A stretch of 64,000 nt of DNA from CALXOD01 sp964402715 (lineage in GTDB: Bacteria > Verrucomicrobiota > Lentisphaeria > Victivallales > Victivallaceae): contig CAYODJ010000012.1 of assembly GCA_964402715.1 (NCBI GenBank), forward strand, positions 1 to 64,000, read 5' to 3'. The position numbers and the translations under genes were made by a program. Positions 25,408 to 34,334 of the stretch are shown here, one piece after another; the stretch's first letter is position 1; each line of letters opens with the position of its first letter. The notes below the pieces were generated by a model, which saw only the letters and a list, made by a program, of their open reading frames with translations, made no database searches and was not told the DNA's origin.

Positions 25408-26338
25408 GAGATTACTGAATGCAGTCATAGCGCTGGCACCGTTGTTTTCTTTCTTCCCCGCATCTGCTCAGGTGTCTTTGGAGTTGCAGTTAAACCGATC
25501 GGTCTACATGCAGTACGAGCCTATTTTCGCAAAATTGAAGATGCGCAATTACAGCGGACAGCCGTTGATTTTCGGTGTTTCAAAAGAGTTCAGAGGGGAG
25601 CTGTTGTTTGATGTGACACGTGGCACCGAGTCCGTTTCCAAGGTTGCCGGCAAGGATATTCCCGTGTCCATGAATATCCTGATGCCCGGCGCGTCGCTCG
25701 ATCTGGTTATTCCGATCACACAGTATTATCCGGTGGAGAAGTTGGGTTGTTATCGGCTGCACGCCTATGTGAAGCACAGCGCACTCAAGGACATGTTCCG
25801 ATCCAATGAGTGTCGTTTCGAGGTTAATCCGGGCGTTGAGATCTGGAAGCGTACGGTGGGAGTTCCCGATATGCTGCGGGCGGGTCATGTCAACGGCGAG
25901 GATAAGAACCGTAAAATACAGGCGGCCGAACGCACTTTTTCACTGCGGGTGATGACGGACAATGCGGTTCGGCACTATTATCTGGTGGTGGAGGATTCGC
26001 AGTACGTGTACGCGGTATTGCATGTCGGAGTGGAGGTCGGCATGGAGCGATACAAGGCGGAAGTTGATATGCTGAGCAGATTGCATCTGCTTATGCCGAT
26101 TTCACCGAAATTATTTCGTTATGTCATTGTCAATTTGGACGGACGGGCAGAGCAGGACAAATATTTGAAGACGACGAAAACCATTCCGAGCCTGGTATTG
26201 GATAAAGATTCCGGCAGGGTTTATGTGGTCGGAGGTGCCGATGCACTGCCGGGAGTGGATTATGAACCGCAAAGGCAGAAAGACACCGCCCGCACAGCAG
26301 ACGGCCCGGCATCTTTGCCGGCGCGTGATGCACGCTGA
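25400..26338 (+). CDS. Secreted protein of unknown function
   Basis: This 312-residue protein starts with GTG at 25400, eight bases after AGGAGG and overlapping the GT9 stop. A signal peptide occupies residues 1-23 (LLNAVIALAPLFSFFPASA). Residues 25-140 (LELQLNRSVYMQYEPIFAKLKMRNYSG) look like an immunoglobulin-like beta sandwich. The middle has aromatic beta strands and the last 25 residues are polar. No enzyme motif is visible. Coupling to GT9 suggests an envelope role. Confidence 0.75.
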   Translation: MFRRLLNAVIALAPLFSFFPASAQVSLELQLNRSVYMQYEPIFAKLKMRNYSGQPLIFGVSKEFRGELLFDVTRGTESVSKVAGKDIPVSMNILMPGASLDLVIPITQYYPVEKLGCYRLHAYVKHSALKDMFRSNECRFEVNPGVEIWKRTVGVPDMLRAGHVNGEDKNRKIQAAERTFSLRVMTDNAVRHYYLVVEDSQYVYAVLHVGVEVGMERYKAEVDMLSRLHLLMPISPKLFRYVIVNLDGRAEQDKYLKTTKTIPSLVLDKDSGRVYVVGGADALPGVDYEPQRQKDTARTADGPASLPARDAR

Positions 26339-26362
26339 TATCTGACGTTTGTTTTGCTGCTG

Positions 26363-26743
26363 GTCCGAATTTTGTGAAAGGCATCACCTGCAGTTGTCGA
26401 TGTTGACAAAGGCATTGCCGACGATGCTCATCCGCTTTCTTGTGCTACCAGGCAGTGACGACGAGGCGTTTCCAGACGAGATTCTCGGTGTTTCGTGACT
26501 TGTCTGCAGGAGTGTCTTCGGCAGTCTGGGAAACGTCTCCCTTACCGGATGCCTCATCTGACTTACATGCAGGTTCATGCCCCTGAAAAACCATCCCTCC
26601 GCTTGACAAATCGTCAGATTCATGCCAACTTTACCCGGTGTCCGCCTCTTTCTTTTACTCTCTGTGATTGATTTTATCAAACTAGAGGTGGATATGCACT
26701 CTTTCGGGTGAATCTTTCCATCGTAAATTTTTTTCAATGTCAA
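26363..26743 (-). repeat. Interspersed element, copy B
   Basis: The gap 26339-26913 has no accepted gene and contains copy B of the element on the minus strand. Shared blocks are the 22-base segment 26598-26619 (21 of 22 bases as in copy A by my alignment), TGTCTTCGGCAGTCTGGG region 26513-26530, and GTCCGAATTTTGTGAAA at 26363-26379. A frame open on the minus strand over 26384-26875 reads the conserved block as NLTICQAE, with KRMSIVGNAFVN further on. Those segments match copy C (RMDISVGAFVG) at the same relative position. The frame has no convincing start or ribosome site, so I annotate it as a repeat. Confidence 0.6.
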
Positions 26744-26913
26744 AGGATTTGTGAAGATATCGGTGATATCATGTCGCCGCAGACGCGGAATTTCAAATTG
26801 GCGCATCGAGACTCCGTTTCGAATCGGTGCGGATGATGCGTGCCTGGACGTGGTTGGGCGGCGTGGACGGCGCATGACTCATATTCCACGCGGCAAACGA
26901 TGAGTTGCATCAA

Positions 26914-27627
26914 ATGAGTTCATGCCATTATTCCATTGTGATCCCGACCTTGAACGAACGTTGCAATATAGAGATATTGCTCAATGATCTGGACAATTGC
27001 GGATTGCAGGATTACGAGGTCATTGTGGTTGACGAGCATTCCTCGGACGGAACTCTTGCCGCAGTGGAGGACTATGGCGTGGGTAAACCTCATATTCACG
27101 GCATGTTCAATGAAGGGAAACGCGGCCTCGGTTCCAGTGTCGTCTGCGGGTTTCGTGCCGCACGTGGCAGGATCTTATGCTGCATGGACGGAGATTTGCA
27201 ACATGATGTCCGTGATTTGTGCGGGCTGCTGAAAGTTGCTGAGCGTTACGATATGGTGGTCGGGTCCCGTTACGCCGCAGGCGGCGGGTTTTCCGGACGA
27301 TGGAGTTTTAGAAGGGTGCTGATCAGTCGCACGGCCGCCATGCTGTCCAGACTGTTTTTAGGCGTGACGATCAGCGATCCGATGTCCGGTTTCTTTGCCA
27401 TACGGCGTGACGCGTTTGAAAAGATACATGACGAAGTCAGGCCGAGCGGCTATAAAATTATGCTGGAACTTTTATTCCTGCTCACAGACGAATGCGGAGG
27501 ACGAGTCGCGGAGCACGGCATAACATTCAGGCCTCGTATCCACGGGGAAAGCAAACTTTCGCTGGTGGTCATGTTTGATTACGTTAAAATGCTGTTGAGA
27601 CTGAACCGGCGCAGAAGACAGCCGTAG
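26914..27627 (+). CDS. Family 2 glycosyltransferase (polyprenol-phosphate mannosyltransferase type)
   Basis: This 237-residue GT-A protein has the Dpm1-like motifs SIVIPTLNERCNIEILL, VIVVDEHSSDGT (the nucleotide-sugar Asp), NEGKRGLGSSVVCGF, CMDGDLQHD and DPMSGFFAIRR. Soluble enzymes of this type transfer mannose or glucose to polyprenyl phosphate at the membrane for later glycan assembly. ATG 26914 was chosen over an upstream TTG. The last 49 bases overlap the 3' end of rsmB on the other strand. Confidence 0.9.
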   Translation: MSSCHYSIVIPTLNERCNIEILLNDLDNCGLQDYEVIVVDEHSSDGTLAAVEDYGVGKPHIHGMFNEGKRGLGSSVVCGFRAARGRILCCMDGDLQHDVRDLCGLLKVAERYDMVVGSRYAAGGGFSGRWSFRRVLISRTAAMLSRLFLGVTISDPMSGFFAIRRDAFEKIHDEVRPSGYKIMLELLFLLTDECGGRVAEHGITFRPRIHGESKLSLVVMFDYVKMLLRLNRRRRQP

Positions 27628-28853
27628 CCGCCGTCGTGCTCCGCCGACGGGAATATGCGTTTCTCCGTTGCCATGCGGAAGCCGGTGTTCTTCGCCAGGA
27701 ATTGCGCGATATTTTTTTCATTCTCCTCCGGTTCAAGGCTGCATGTGCTGTAAAGCAGCTGTCCCCCATGTCGGACGCGGCTGGCGGCGGCGGCGAGGAT
27801 TTTCTGCTGCAGCCGCGTCAGCTCATGCAACTGGTCCGGATGAAACCGCCACAGTGCGTCCGGTCTGCGACGGAACACCCCTGTGTTGGAGCATGGCACG
27901 TCCGCCGCAACGAGATCAAACCGGTTCCATTCCTCGGGAATATCCCATGCGTCCGCGATAAGTACCGGGAAATGTTCCAGTCCGTGCCGTCTGAAGTTGT
28001 CGCGTGTCAGCGCCTGTCGTGATTCCGAGCGATCCGAGGCGACCAGCATGCCGTCTCCGGGAAGCATCTCCGCAATCATCATGGCTTTTCCGCCAGGTGC
28101 GCAGCAGACATCCAGAGCGCTGGAGACCTGCGTGTAGTCCGGCAGCGACATGATGAAGGCTGCGGCTGGATCCTGAAAGTAGAAGCGACCGTTGTTCCAG
28201 TCCTGCGAGTTTAATACTCTTGCAGGGGACGACGCCTTGTAAAAACACCAATATGTCCTCTCGGTGGAGGGGAGAGCGACTGCCTGCGCATCGAAAGTCG
28301 TCATTTCAGATGCCGTCAGTTCTCTTGCGCGATGGCAGCGGAAGACGGTGTCGGCTGGGGTGATAAAAGCATCCTTCAACCGATGCAGCTCCTCCGATGT
28401 GTACCGTTTCGTCCATCGCAGCATGATCGGCGGGGGCAGAACATCCTCGGGCGCATCCTGCCGTTCCGCGTCGGACGGCATCATCGAAGCCCGGTGCAGA
28501 ACAGCGCTGACGAAGCCTGCATCTCCGCGTCCGTATGTTCTGCGTGCGAGAGAGACGGCAACATTGATTGCCGTCCCAGGCGCGATCCCGTCGCAGTATC
28601 TAATTTGCGTGAGTGCAGCCTCCAACAGGTGGCGGAGGGACGGATTTGTCGACCTTCTCATCAACTGATTCAGACTTCGGTGGATGGACATCCTTCTTCG
28701 GAAATAGGAAAACAGGATGTGGGAGACCGTTCTGCGGAATTCCGGTGCGGTCAGCTGATAGTCCAAATAATCATCCAGCCCGACATGATGTTCTTCCACG
28801 GCGGTCACGCCGGCCGCAGCCGCCTGGAGGATCTGGGTGGCGGCGGTGGACAT
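27579..28853 (-). CDS. rsmB: 16S rRNA m5C methyltransferase RsmB-like
   Basis: This 424-residue protein has an N-terminal NusB-like all-helical domain (about 1-140) fused to a SAM-dependent RNA m5C methyltransferase. The latter has CCAPGGKAMM (SAM loop, about 250), the DVPCSNTGVFRRRPD catalytic loop with the PC motif, and the second catalytic Cys in YSTCSLEPEEN. It modifies 16S rRNA (C967 in E. coli). It begins two bases after the hldD stop and is the last gene of lptD-hldD-rsmB. Its 3' end overlaps the GT2 gene by 49 bases. Confidence 0.93.
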   Translation of the reverse strand: MSTAATQILQAAAAGVTAVEEHHVGLDDYLDYQLTAPEFRRTVSHILFSYFRRRMSIHRSLNQLMRRSTNPSLRHLLEAALTQIRYCDGIAPGTAINVAVSLARRTYGRGDAGFVSAVLHRASMMPSDAERQDAPEDVLPPPIMLRWTKRYTSEELHRLKDAFITPADTVFRCHRARELTASEMTTFDAQAVALPSTERTYWCFYKASSPARVLNSQDWNNGRFYFQDPAAAFIMSLPDYTQVSSALDVCCAPGGKAMMIAEMLPGDGMLVASDRSESRQALTRDNFRRHGLEHFPVLIADAWDIPEEWNRFDLVAADVPCSNTGVFRRRPDALWRFHPDQLHELTRLQQKILAAAASRVRHGGQLLYSTCSLEPEENEKNIAQFLAKNTGFRMATEKRIFPSAEHDGGYGCLLRRFSLNSILT

Positions 28854-28854
28854 G

Positions 28855-29835
28855 TCAATCGCCGTCGCCCAGGAAACGATGCGGAACCAGGTAATTGTGA
28901 ATGTAGTCCGCAACCGCTTCGTTCAGAGGGGTAGGTTCGCGGTCGTATCCGAGCGCACGCAGTTTCGTCATGTCCGTCTTGGTGTAGTACTGGTAGCGGA
29001 CGCGCAGCGGTTCCGGCATGTCGATATACTGTATGTCCGTCGGAAGCCCCAGCGCGTTGAAAGCCGCCGCGGCGAGTTTGTTCCAAGTCTCCGCACGTCC
29101 GCTTCCGATGTTGTACAATCCTGTCGCCTTCATGTCGTACAGAAAGAGCATCATGTCGGCCGCATCCTTGACATACAAGAAATCGCGCATCTGCTCTCCG
29201 TCTCCGTATTCCGAACGGTATGACCGGAACAGTTGAACCCGTCCGGCGGAGGTGATCTGTTCAAAGCAGCGCAGCGCTACGCTGCGCATTTCCCCCTTGT
29301 GAAGCTCGTTCGGGCCATATATGTTGGAGAATTTGCATCCGGTGAGGCGCGACAACAGCCCCTGACGTTTGGCCCAGAGATCAAATAGATGCTTGGAATA
29401 TCCGTACATGTTGAGAGGTCGAAGCCGCTCCAAATCGTTCTCGTCGTCCCTGTACCCGCATGATCCGTCGCCGTAGGTAGCGCAGCTGGATGCGTAGACA
29501 AAGCTTATTCCGCGGGCGGCGGCGAAAGCGGCCAGATCCTTGGTGTACTGGAAATTGTTGCCGATGAGATAGCTGGCGTCCTGCTGCGTCGTGGAGGAGC
29601 AGGCGCCTAGGTGGAAAACGGCGTCGATGCGGCAGCCGTTAAATTCGCCCGAAAGGATTTTTCTCCGGAAATCATCTTTCTCCATGTAGTCGGAGAATCG
29701 AAGGGGAACAAGGTTTCTCCATTTGTCGGAAACACCGAGGTGATCCACGACCAGAATGTCCTGGGCGCCTCTCTGATTCAGTTTCCAGACGACTGCGCTG
29801 CCTATAAGACCAGCTCCCCCGGTGACGATATACAT
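28855..29835 (-). CDS. hldD: ADP-L-glycero-D-manno-heptose 6-epimerase
   Basis: This 326-residue short-chain dehydrogenase-like epimerase has the NADP loop VTGGAGLIGSAVV at residues 4-16, the catalytic YGYSK at about 143-147, FHLGACSST (substrate loop) and KFSNIYGPNE. These match RfaD/HldD closely. It makes the ADP-L-glycero-heptose used in the LPS inner core, consistent with the GT9 heptosyltransferase at 24.4 kb. Its ATG follows the lptD stop codon directly, so the genes are translationally coupled. Confidence 0.94.
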   Translation of the reverse strand: MYIVTGGAGLIGSAVVWKLNQRGAQDILVVDHLGVSDKWRNLVPLRFSDYMEKDDFRRKILSGEFNGCRIDAVFHLGACSSTTQQDASYLIGNNFQYTKDLAAFAAARGISFVYASSCATYGDGSCGYRDDENDLERLRPLNMYGYSKHLFDLWAKRQGLLSRLTGCKFSNIYGPNELHKGEMRSVALRCFEQITSAGRVQLFRSYRSEYGDGEQMRDFLYVKDAADMMLFLYDMKATGLYNIGSGRAETWNKLAAAAFNALGLPTDIQYIDMPEPLRVRYQYYTKTDMTKLRALGYDREPTPLNEAVADYIHNYLVPHRFLGDGD

Positions 29836-32502
29836 TTAAAACAATCCCCCGTTTTGCTCCTGACGTCTTCTGCTTTCCGCGAGCATTGTACTCTGAGTCT
29901 GCTGCAGTTCGGTTGGTAATCCGGTCAGATACGCGGTGACGAAGAAGGATGTGTCGGTGTGCTTCTTGCCGTCGTCGAATTCCGTGTCGAACATGAGTTC
30001 CGCCGCCACATCCCAGCAGTGGAATTTGCGAATCAGCGCGATTTTATGCTGAGAGATGAACCCGTCGTTGAAATCATACAGCATCTGGTATGAGCCGAGT
30101 GTACGGCGATCCGGCGTCAGAGGGAGGCTCACTCCGAAAGACAGCTCCTGTGTCTGGGTCAGATAGTATTTGTTGAACGCGCTGCCGGATTCGATGTCCG
30201 TAAGCGTGCTGCCCATCGAGAATGTCGAAGCGGTTCGATAACGTTCCTGATAGTTGTACGAAAAATTAAAAATGTAGTCCTGCACCGGTTCGTACCGCAG
30301 ACTGACTGTCCAGCGGTTAAGCCATTTCAGGTTCAGACCAGGGTTGCCCACGTCTCTCCCGTTGCGGACGATGTGCCGGTTGAAGCCCCCGGTCCGATCC
30401 TCGCGATCAAAAAGATCGTCCGCGCCATTCATGGCGACCGAAAAGAAGGTCGACAATGTAAGCCCGTCGAAAGGAGTCATGGCGAATTTCGTGCAGAAGT
30501 CTCCGATATGGCTGAATCCCTCCTGCTTTTGGAAATGATAGTCCCAGTAGTTTTCCATCGACATGTAATTGACCAGCTTCCCGTCCTTTCTTGTCTGCAG
30601 ATAGTTGACGACGCCGAGACGTACGAAATTCTCTCTTTGGATTCGGTCGATGTCGTCGAAATAGTAGAGATGTTCGCGGTTGACGGACGGTTTCGGTATA
30701 TATGTGTAGTTGATGTACGGCTCCATCAGGTGCCTCAATCCATCCAATTTCAGGAACGGGCTGCGGACATCCTGCCATGTCCTGTATATTTTCGTGGTCA
30801 GCTCAAGACCGAATTCCCCCGCCACGCGGAATTTCGCGTCGCCATTGTTATCGTAGTTTGAGAACTTCCCGCGGAGATTCGCGTACCCGGGGTCGTCCGC
30901 CGCCAGCATGCGGTGGAGCGTGGTGTCGCTGATTCTGCGCTCAGAGGTGTTGGAATAGGCTGTGAAGCGCACTCCGGCGCGGGGAATGAGGTTTGCCCAT
31001 CCCAGCCGGATCGGGAAATAGAGGAAGTTCAGGTTGTCGAACCGGCCGGAGTGGTAGTCATACATGTCGACATCCCGTTTGTCCCAGTCGAAATCCCGCC
31101 ATTTCCGCTGCAGATAACCGGCGCTTATTTCGCCTTGATAGTACAGATTCGTGTCGAGGAGCTCCTGCCTGTGGATGTCGATTCTGCCCGACGGCAGATG
31201 CTCGACGGTGTCGAAAAAATCGTTGACACGCGGTCTCAGGTAGGCGGACGCGCTGAAGTTGTCAAACTGCTTCTCCACCGCCGCGAAAGTGACCGGTTCC
31301 GGGTCGGTGTCGTAATAGCTGCTGAAGAAATCACGGTTGAAGAACTCGTCGCTCATGATTTCAAAATGCCCGCGGAAATCCAGATTCGGCGTGATGTGGG
31401 TCAGGTTGCTGACACTGAAATCGAATCTCTGCTCCGGTATCTTGATGCCGTAATCGGAGGCCTCCTCTGTCCCTTCATAGGGACTTATGTCGAAAATGCT
31501 GTAACCGAAAATGCGGGTTTCCGAATTTTCGGTAGTCACATACGTGTCGGCTCCGTAGCCGTAGCCGCGGTCCTGATAGAAATCCGCTAGGATGCGGACG
31601 GAGCTCGCCGGATAATCGGTGGGGTAGAATTTCTTTGAAAGAGACAGGTAATACCCCCAGTCCCCGCTTTTCCCCCACTGGATCTGAAACAGACCGAGAT
31701 TCTCATCCTTGGGCTTGTAGAATATGGGAAGCCAGAAGACCGGTATCCCGTAGAGCTTCACGGTGCAGTTGGTTGCCGTGATGCTGTAGTCCCCGCGGTC
31801 GGTGATGGCGTTGCCGGGACCGAATTCCCCGACATTGTGGGGATACAACGTCGCCTCTTTGCACGACACCGCGTAATGCGCGTTCTGGCTTTCCAGATAG
31901 TTGCAGCTGCTTATCTCCGCATTTTTGATCTTTATGACGCCGTTGGTCTCGCGTATGCCGGAATCGGCGCGGCAGACTATCGCTCCGAAAGTCAGTTCGG
32001 CGTCCGTGAAGCTGAAGTAGCCGGTGTCCAGATTTCCTGAAAAAGACTGCGCCCTTATCGTTCCGTTTATGCGGCTCGCCTCGACACCGATTTTCTGGTC
32101 GCCGAAGATGTCCGTGGTGACTCCGGTGATTTTTACGGATACGCCGTTGGTCTTCTCAAGAGTCGCGAGTTCCGACGGCGTCACTTTCGCGCTTTGTCGT
32201 TCTCTGCGGTAGAGCTGAATGTTGCCCTTGACGTCCAGGTCGCGGGTCTCCGTGTTGATTACCGCCCTGTCGGCGTAGATGTCGAAGTCGCCGAACGGTA
32301 TGTGGACGTTGCCCTTGATGACGATGTTGCCGCCGGCGATGTTCCAATGATCGGCCTTGATCTTCTTCAGGTCGCGGAGTGAACCGGAATTCTTGAAACT
32401 GGATTCCAATGACGCCGCTTCCATGGTCTGCGCGAAGCCAAGCACCACCATGGATACGAATACGGCCAAAATGATTTTTTTCGATATTTTCATTGGCGCC
32501 AT
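29836..32502 (-). CDS. lptD: LPS-assembly protein LptD-like outer membrane protein
   Basis: This 888-residue protein has a signal peptide (about 1-31) and an N-terminal OstA/LptA-like beta-jelly-roll (about 40-260, with WNIAGGNIVIKGNVHIPF and repeated beta strands). A large aromatic-rich C-terminal beta-barrel follows (about 280-888), including FWLPIFYKPKDENLG, typical of LptD. It should insert LPS into the outer leaflet of the outer membrane with a partner LptE. Two ATGs (32502 and 32493) are possible. It heads an operon with hldD and rsmB and has its own promoter overlapping the end of the acyltransferase gene. Confidence 0.88.
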   Translation of the reverse strand: MAPMKISKKIILAVFVSMVVLGFAQTMEAASLESSFKNSGSLRDLKKIKADHWNIAGGNIVIKGNVHIPFGDFDIYADRAVINTETRDLDVKGNIQLYRRERQSAKVTPSELATLEKTNGVSVKITGVTTDIFGDQKIGVEASRINGTIRAQSFSGNLDTGYFSFTDAELTFGAIVCRADSGIRETNGVIKIKNAEISSCNYLESQNAHYAVSCKEATLYPHNVGEFGPGNAITDRGDYSITATNCTVKLYGIPVFWLPIFYKPKDENLGLFQIQWGKSGDWGYYLSLSKKFYPTDYPASSVRILADFYQDRGYGYGADTYVTTENSETRIFGYSIFDISPYEGTEEASDYGIKIPEQRFDFSVSNLTHITPNLDFRGHFEIMSDEFFNRDFFSSYYDTDPEPVTFAAVEKQFDNFSASAYLRPRVNDFFDTVEHLPSGRIDIHRQELLDTNLYYQGEISAGYLQRKWRDFDWDKRDVDMYDYHSGRFDNLNFLYFPIRLGWANLIPRAGVRFTAYSNTSERRISDTTLHRMLAADDPGYANLRGKFSNYDNNGDAKFRVAGEFGLELTTKIYRTWQDVRSPFLKLDGLRHLMEPYINYTYIPKPSVNREHLYYFDDIDRIQRENFVRLGVVNYLQTRKDGKLVNYMSMENYWDYHFQKQEGFSHIGDFCTKFAMTPFDGLTLSTFFSVAMNGADDLFDREDRTGGFNRHIVRNGRDVGNPGLNLKWLNRWTVSLRYEPVQDYIFNFSYNYQERYRTASTFSMGSTLTDIESGSAFNKYYLTQTQELSFGVSLPLTPDRRTLGSYQMLYDFNDGFISQHKIALIRKFHCWDVAAELMFDTEFDDGKKHTDTSFFVTAYLTGLPTELQQTQSTMLAESRRRQEQNGGLF

Positions 32503-32553
32503 CAAAAAAAACCGGACAAATGCGTTCAGCTTTGAAACGCGCGGAAAAGAGTT

Positions 32554-32582
32554 AACATAGCCTCCGGTTCATGTCTTTTCAA
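32554..32582 (-). promoter_or_regulatory. Promoter of the lptD-hldD-rsmB operon
   Basis: On the minus strand TTGAAA (32582-32577), a 17-base spacer and TATGTT (32559-32554). The -35 overlaps the stop codon of the upstream acyltransferase gene. Confidence 0.5.
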
Positions 32583-33400
32583 TCACGGCGTGCCGGTTTT
32601 TCCATCCGCCTCCACAGACTGAGACGATCCTGGATGAACTCGACTATCTGCTGCTGCTCCCTCTTCCCCGAGCCGGCGATATGCATGGCCGGGGCGAATT
32701 CGAACCAGACGCTTTTTTCCCGGTGAATCGGACCGAGGTCCCGTAGCCACCTCCCGTTGGAGAGAAAATCCGTCTTCAAGGCGAAAGGCACAACCGGAAC
32801 ACCGGACGCGCACGCAAGCTTAACGCCGATGGAATTAAACTTCTCCGGGAGGAAATCGGCCGAGCGGGTCGCTTGCGGAAAGACGATTATCGATCTTCCT
32901 CCAGACAGCAACCTGCGTCCCTCCGCCAGCACGGTCTTAAGATCCTCGCGGGGATTGTTCCTGCCGACCTGAATCGCGCCGATCGAGCGCATGATGTCGC
33001 CGAAATACGGAATGCGCATGAGAGCCGATTTTATGACGAACGTGAAGTCAAGATGCGGACGGACGATGGCGTGCAGCACGGCAGTTTCGAGCAGACTCAT
33101 GTGATTGCCGATCAGCACCGCTGGTCGTCCCTGCAGGGAGCGGAGATGATCCAGACCGCGCAGATGCAGTTGTCCGCCGCAGCTTTCAATGAGTCGGATG
33201 TTCTGGTTCGAGTAGAAGATTTGATGAGCCCCGTCAAGTTTCCCGCGGCGGCCGCAGCGTCCTGAACGGCTGAAGATCAGGAAATTTTTCCAGTAAAAAT
33301 ACCAGCGTCCGCCGCAGCACAGCCGATCCTGCCAGCAGTGAGGTGCGTCGCGGGGCGTGTCGTAGCTGTCGTGCGGGAAGAGGTTTTCGCCGATTTTCAT
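32579..33400 (-). CDS. 1-acyl-glycerol-phosphate acyltransferase-like (PlsC family)
   Basis: This 273-residue acyltransferase has the catalytic box IGNHMSLLETAVL (His followed by four residues and Glu, where the family usually has Asp), the substrate loop around GAIQVGRNN, and FPQATRS at about 180 where FPEGTRS is usual. It probably acylates lysophosphatidic acid or an LPS precursor at the membrane. AAGGACG precedes the ATG. The position next to lptD suggests envelope lipid synthesis. The two motif changes leave the exact acceptor open. Confidence 0.85.
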   Translation of the reverse strand: MKIGENLFPHDSYDTPRDAPHCWQDRLCCGGRWYFYWKNFLIFSRSGRCGRRGKLDGAHQIFYSNQNIRLIESCGGQLHLRGLDHLRSLQGRPAVLIGNHMSLLETAVLHAIVRPHLDFTFVIKSALMRIPYFGDIMRSIGAIQVGRNNPREDLKTVLAEGRRLLSGGRSIIVFPQATRSADFLPEKFNSIGVKLACASGVPVVPFALKTDFLSNGRWLRDLGPIHREKSVWFEFAPAMHIAGSGKREQQQIVEFIQDRLSLWRRMEKPARRD

Positions 33401-33477
33401 GAGACGTCCTTACCTGTGGCAAATTGCGCGGCCGGAGGTGAATGATGCTGTTCGCGTCTGAGATGAAGACATCCGGT

Positions 33478-33505
33478 AATATAATGCCGCATGATTTTTT
33501 TCCAA
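33478..33505 (-). promoter_or_regulatory. Promoter of the acyltransferase gene
   Basis: On the minus strand TTGGAA (33505-33500), a 16-base spacer and TATATT (33483-33478), about 75 bases before the start codon. Confidence 0.45.
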
Positions 33506-33534
33506 CCGGACGAACCGGCAAATGCCTCCCGATT

Positions 33535-33972
33535 TCACTGCTCTTCCGGGCGGAACACGCGGATCGGTTTTTTTGAGGAGATGTCCTCTGTCGGCGCACG
33601 GTCGGAGGTGCGGCGCCAGATGAGGACGTTTTGTTCGCCGAAAAACACATAGTCCAGGTCGTCAAGAACAACTTCGGTGCTGAAGGCGCTGCCGAACCCG
33701 TCCCTGCTGAACGGTGATATGAACACTTTCACCTGCAGCGAACGTTCGTTCCGAATTTGCTGAATTCTTTCTATCACGTATCCGGATCGACTGCATGAGC
33801 CGGAAATCCTCAAGGTGTATCCGTCGTCATGCCGGACAAAACCCGCCTCGAACGCGGCAAGTTCACGCATCTCAAGCGACCGGTGGAAGCAGGAGCATCC
33901 GCCCTGCAGCAGGGCGGTGACGGCTGAGAGGAAAAACAATGTCAGTGTCTTGTTCGCTGTGCCGGCAATCAC
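33535..33972 (-). CDS. Putative lipoprotein of unknown function
   Basis: This 145-residue protein, starting with GTG at 33972 after a weak GGCGG site, has a hydrophobic signal followed by GGC (lipobox LLQGGC). The mature part is predicted beta-rich, with YVIERIQQIRN, LQVKVFISPFSR and VLIWRR segments that suggest a small two-layer domain. I do not recognise the family. It stands alone between gene-free DNA and the plsC-like gene. Confidence 0.65.
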   Translation of the reverse strand: MIAGTANKTLTLFFLSAVTALLQGGCSCFHRSLEMRELAAFEAGFVRHDDGYTLRISGSCSRSGYVIERIQQIRNERSLQVKVFISPFSRDGFGSAFSTEVVLDDLDYVFFGEQNVLIWRRTSDRAPTEDISSKKPIRVFRPEEQ

Positions 33973-33994
33973 GATTTACCGCCCGATGTTGAGA

Positions 33995-34310
33995 TTATGG
34001 CGCGTCTGCCGGGATGTCATATCCTCGGCGAGAACGGGATTCCGATGTCGGCGGCGGACGCCGTCGCGAGGCCGCGAGACGTGCTGCGGGAGACGGGCGC
34101 ACATCCCCGGATGTCCGCAGACTCCGGTTCCGTCGTGCGCAGTCTGTTGGAGAAGACAAGCCGCGTGAAGCGGATGCCGGAACCGGACGGTTCCGTGGGT
34201 GCGCCGAATGCCGGCGTGATCCGCAGAGTCCAATCTTTCCATGCGCCCCGGCGCTCCGGCGGCGACGTCGTCGGCGGATCGAATCGTGGGATGATCGGCA
34301 TGTTTAACGC
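33995..34310 (+). repeat. Gene-free interval with probable diverged element copy D
   Basis: The 362-base gap 33973-34334 has an open frame (33997-34317, 106 codons) but no ribosome site, and its composition does not look like its neighbours. Blocks around 34070-34112 (GGGAGACGGGCGC region) and 34166-34215 (AAGCGGATG then GGTTCCGTGGGTGCG) line up in order with copy C of the interspersed element. I treat it as a more diverged copy, with low confidence. Confidence 0.3.
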
Positions 34311-34334
34311 GCCGTGAGCAAGTGTGTCCGCTGT

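Noticed and set aside
26384..26875. 163-codon minus-strand open frame as a gene
   Set aside because: It coincides with element copy B; the corresponding frame is broken in copy C and no start signal is seen.
33997..34317. 106-codon plus-strand open frame
   Set aside because: No ribosome site or recognisable domain; the interval shows blocks of the interspersed element.
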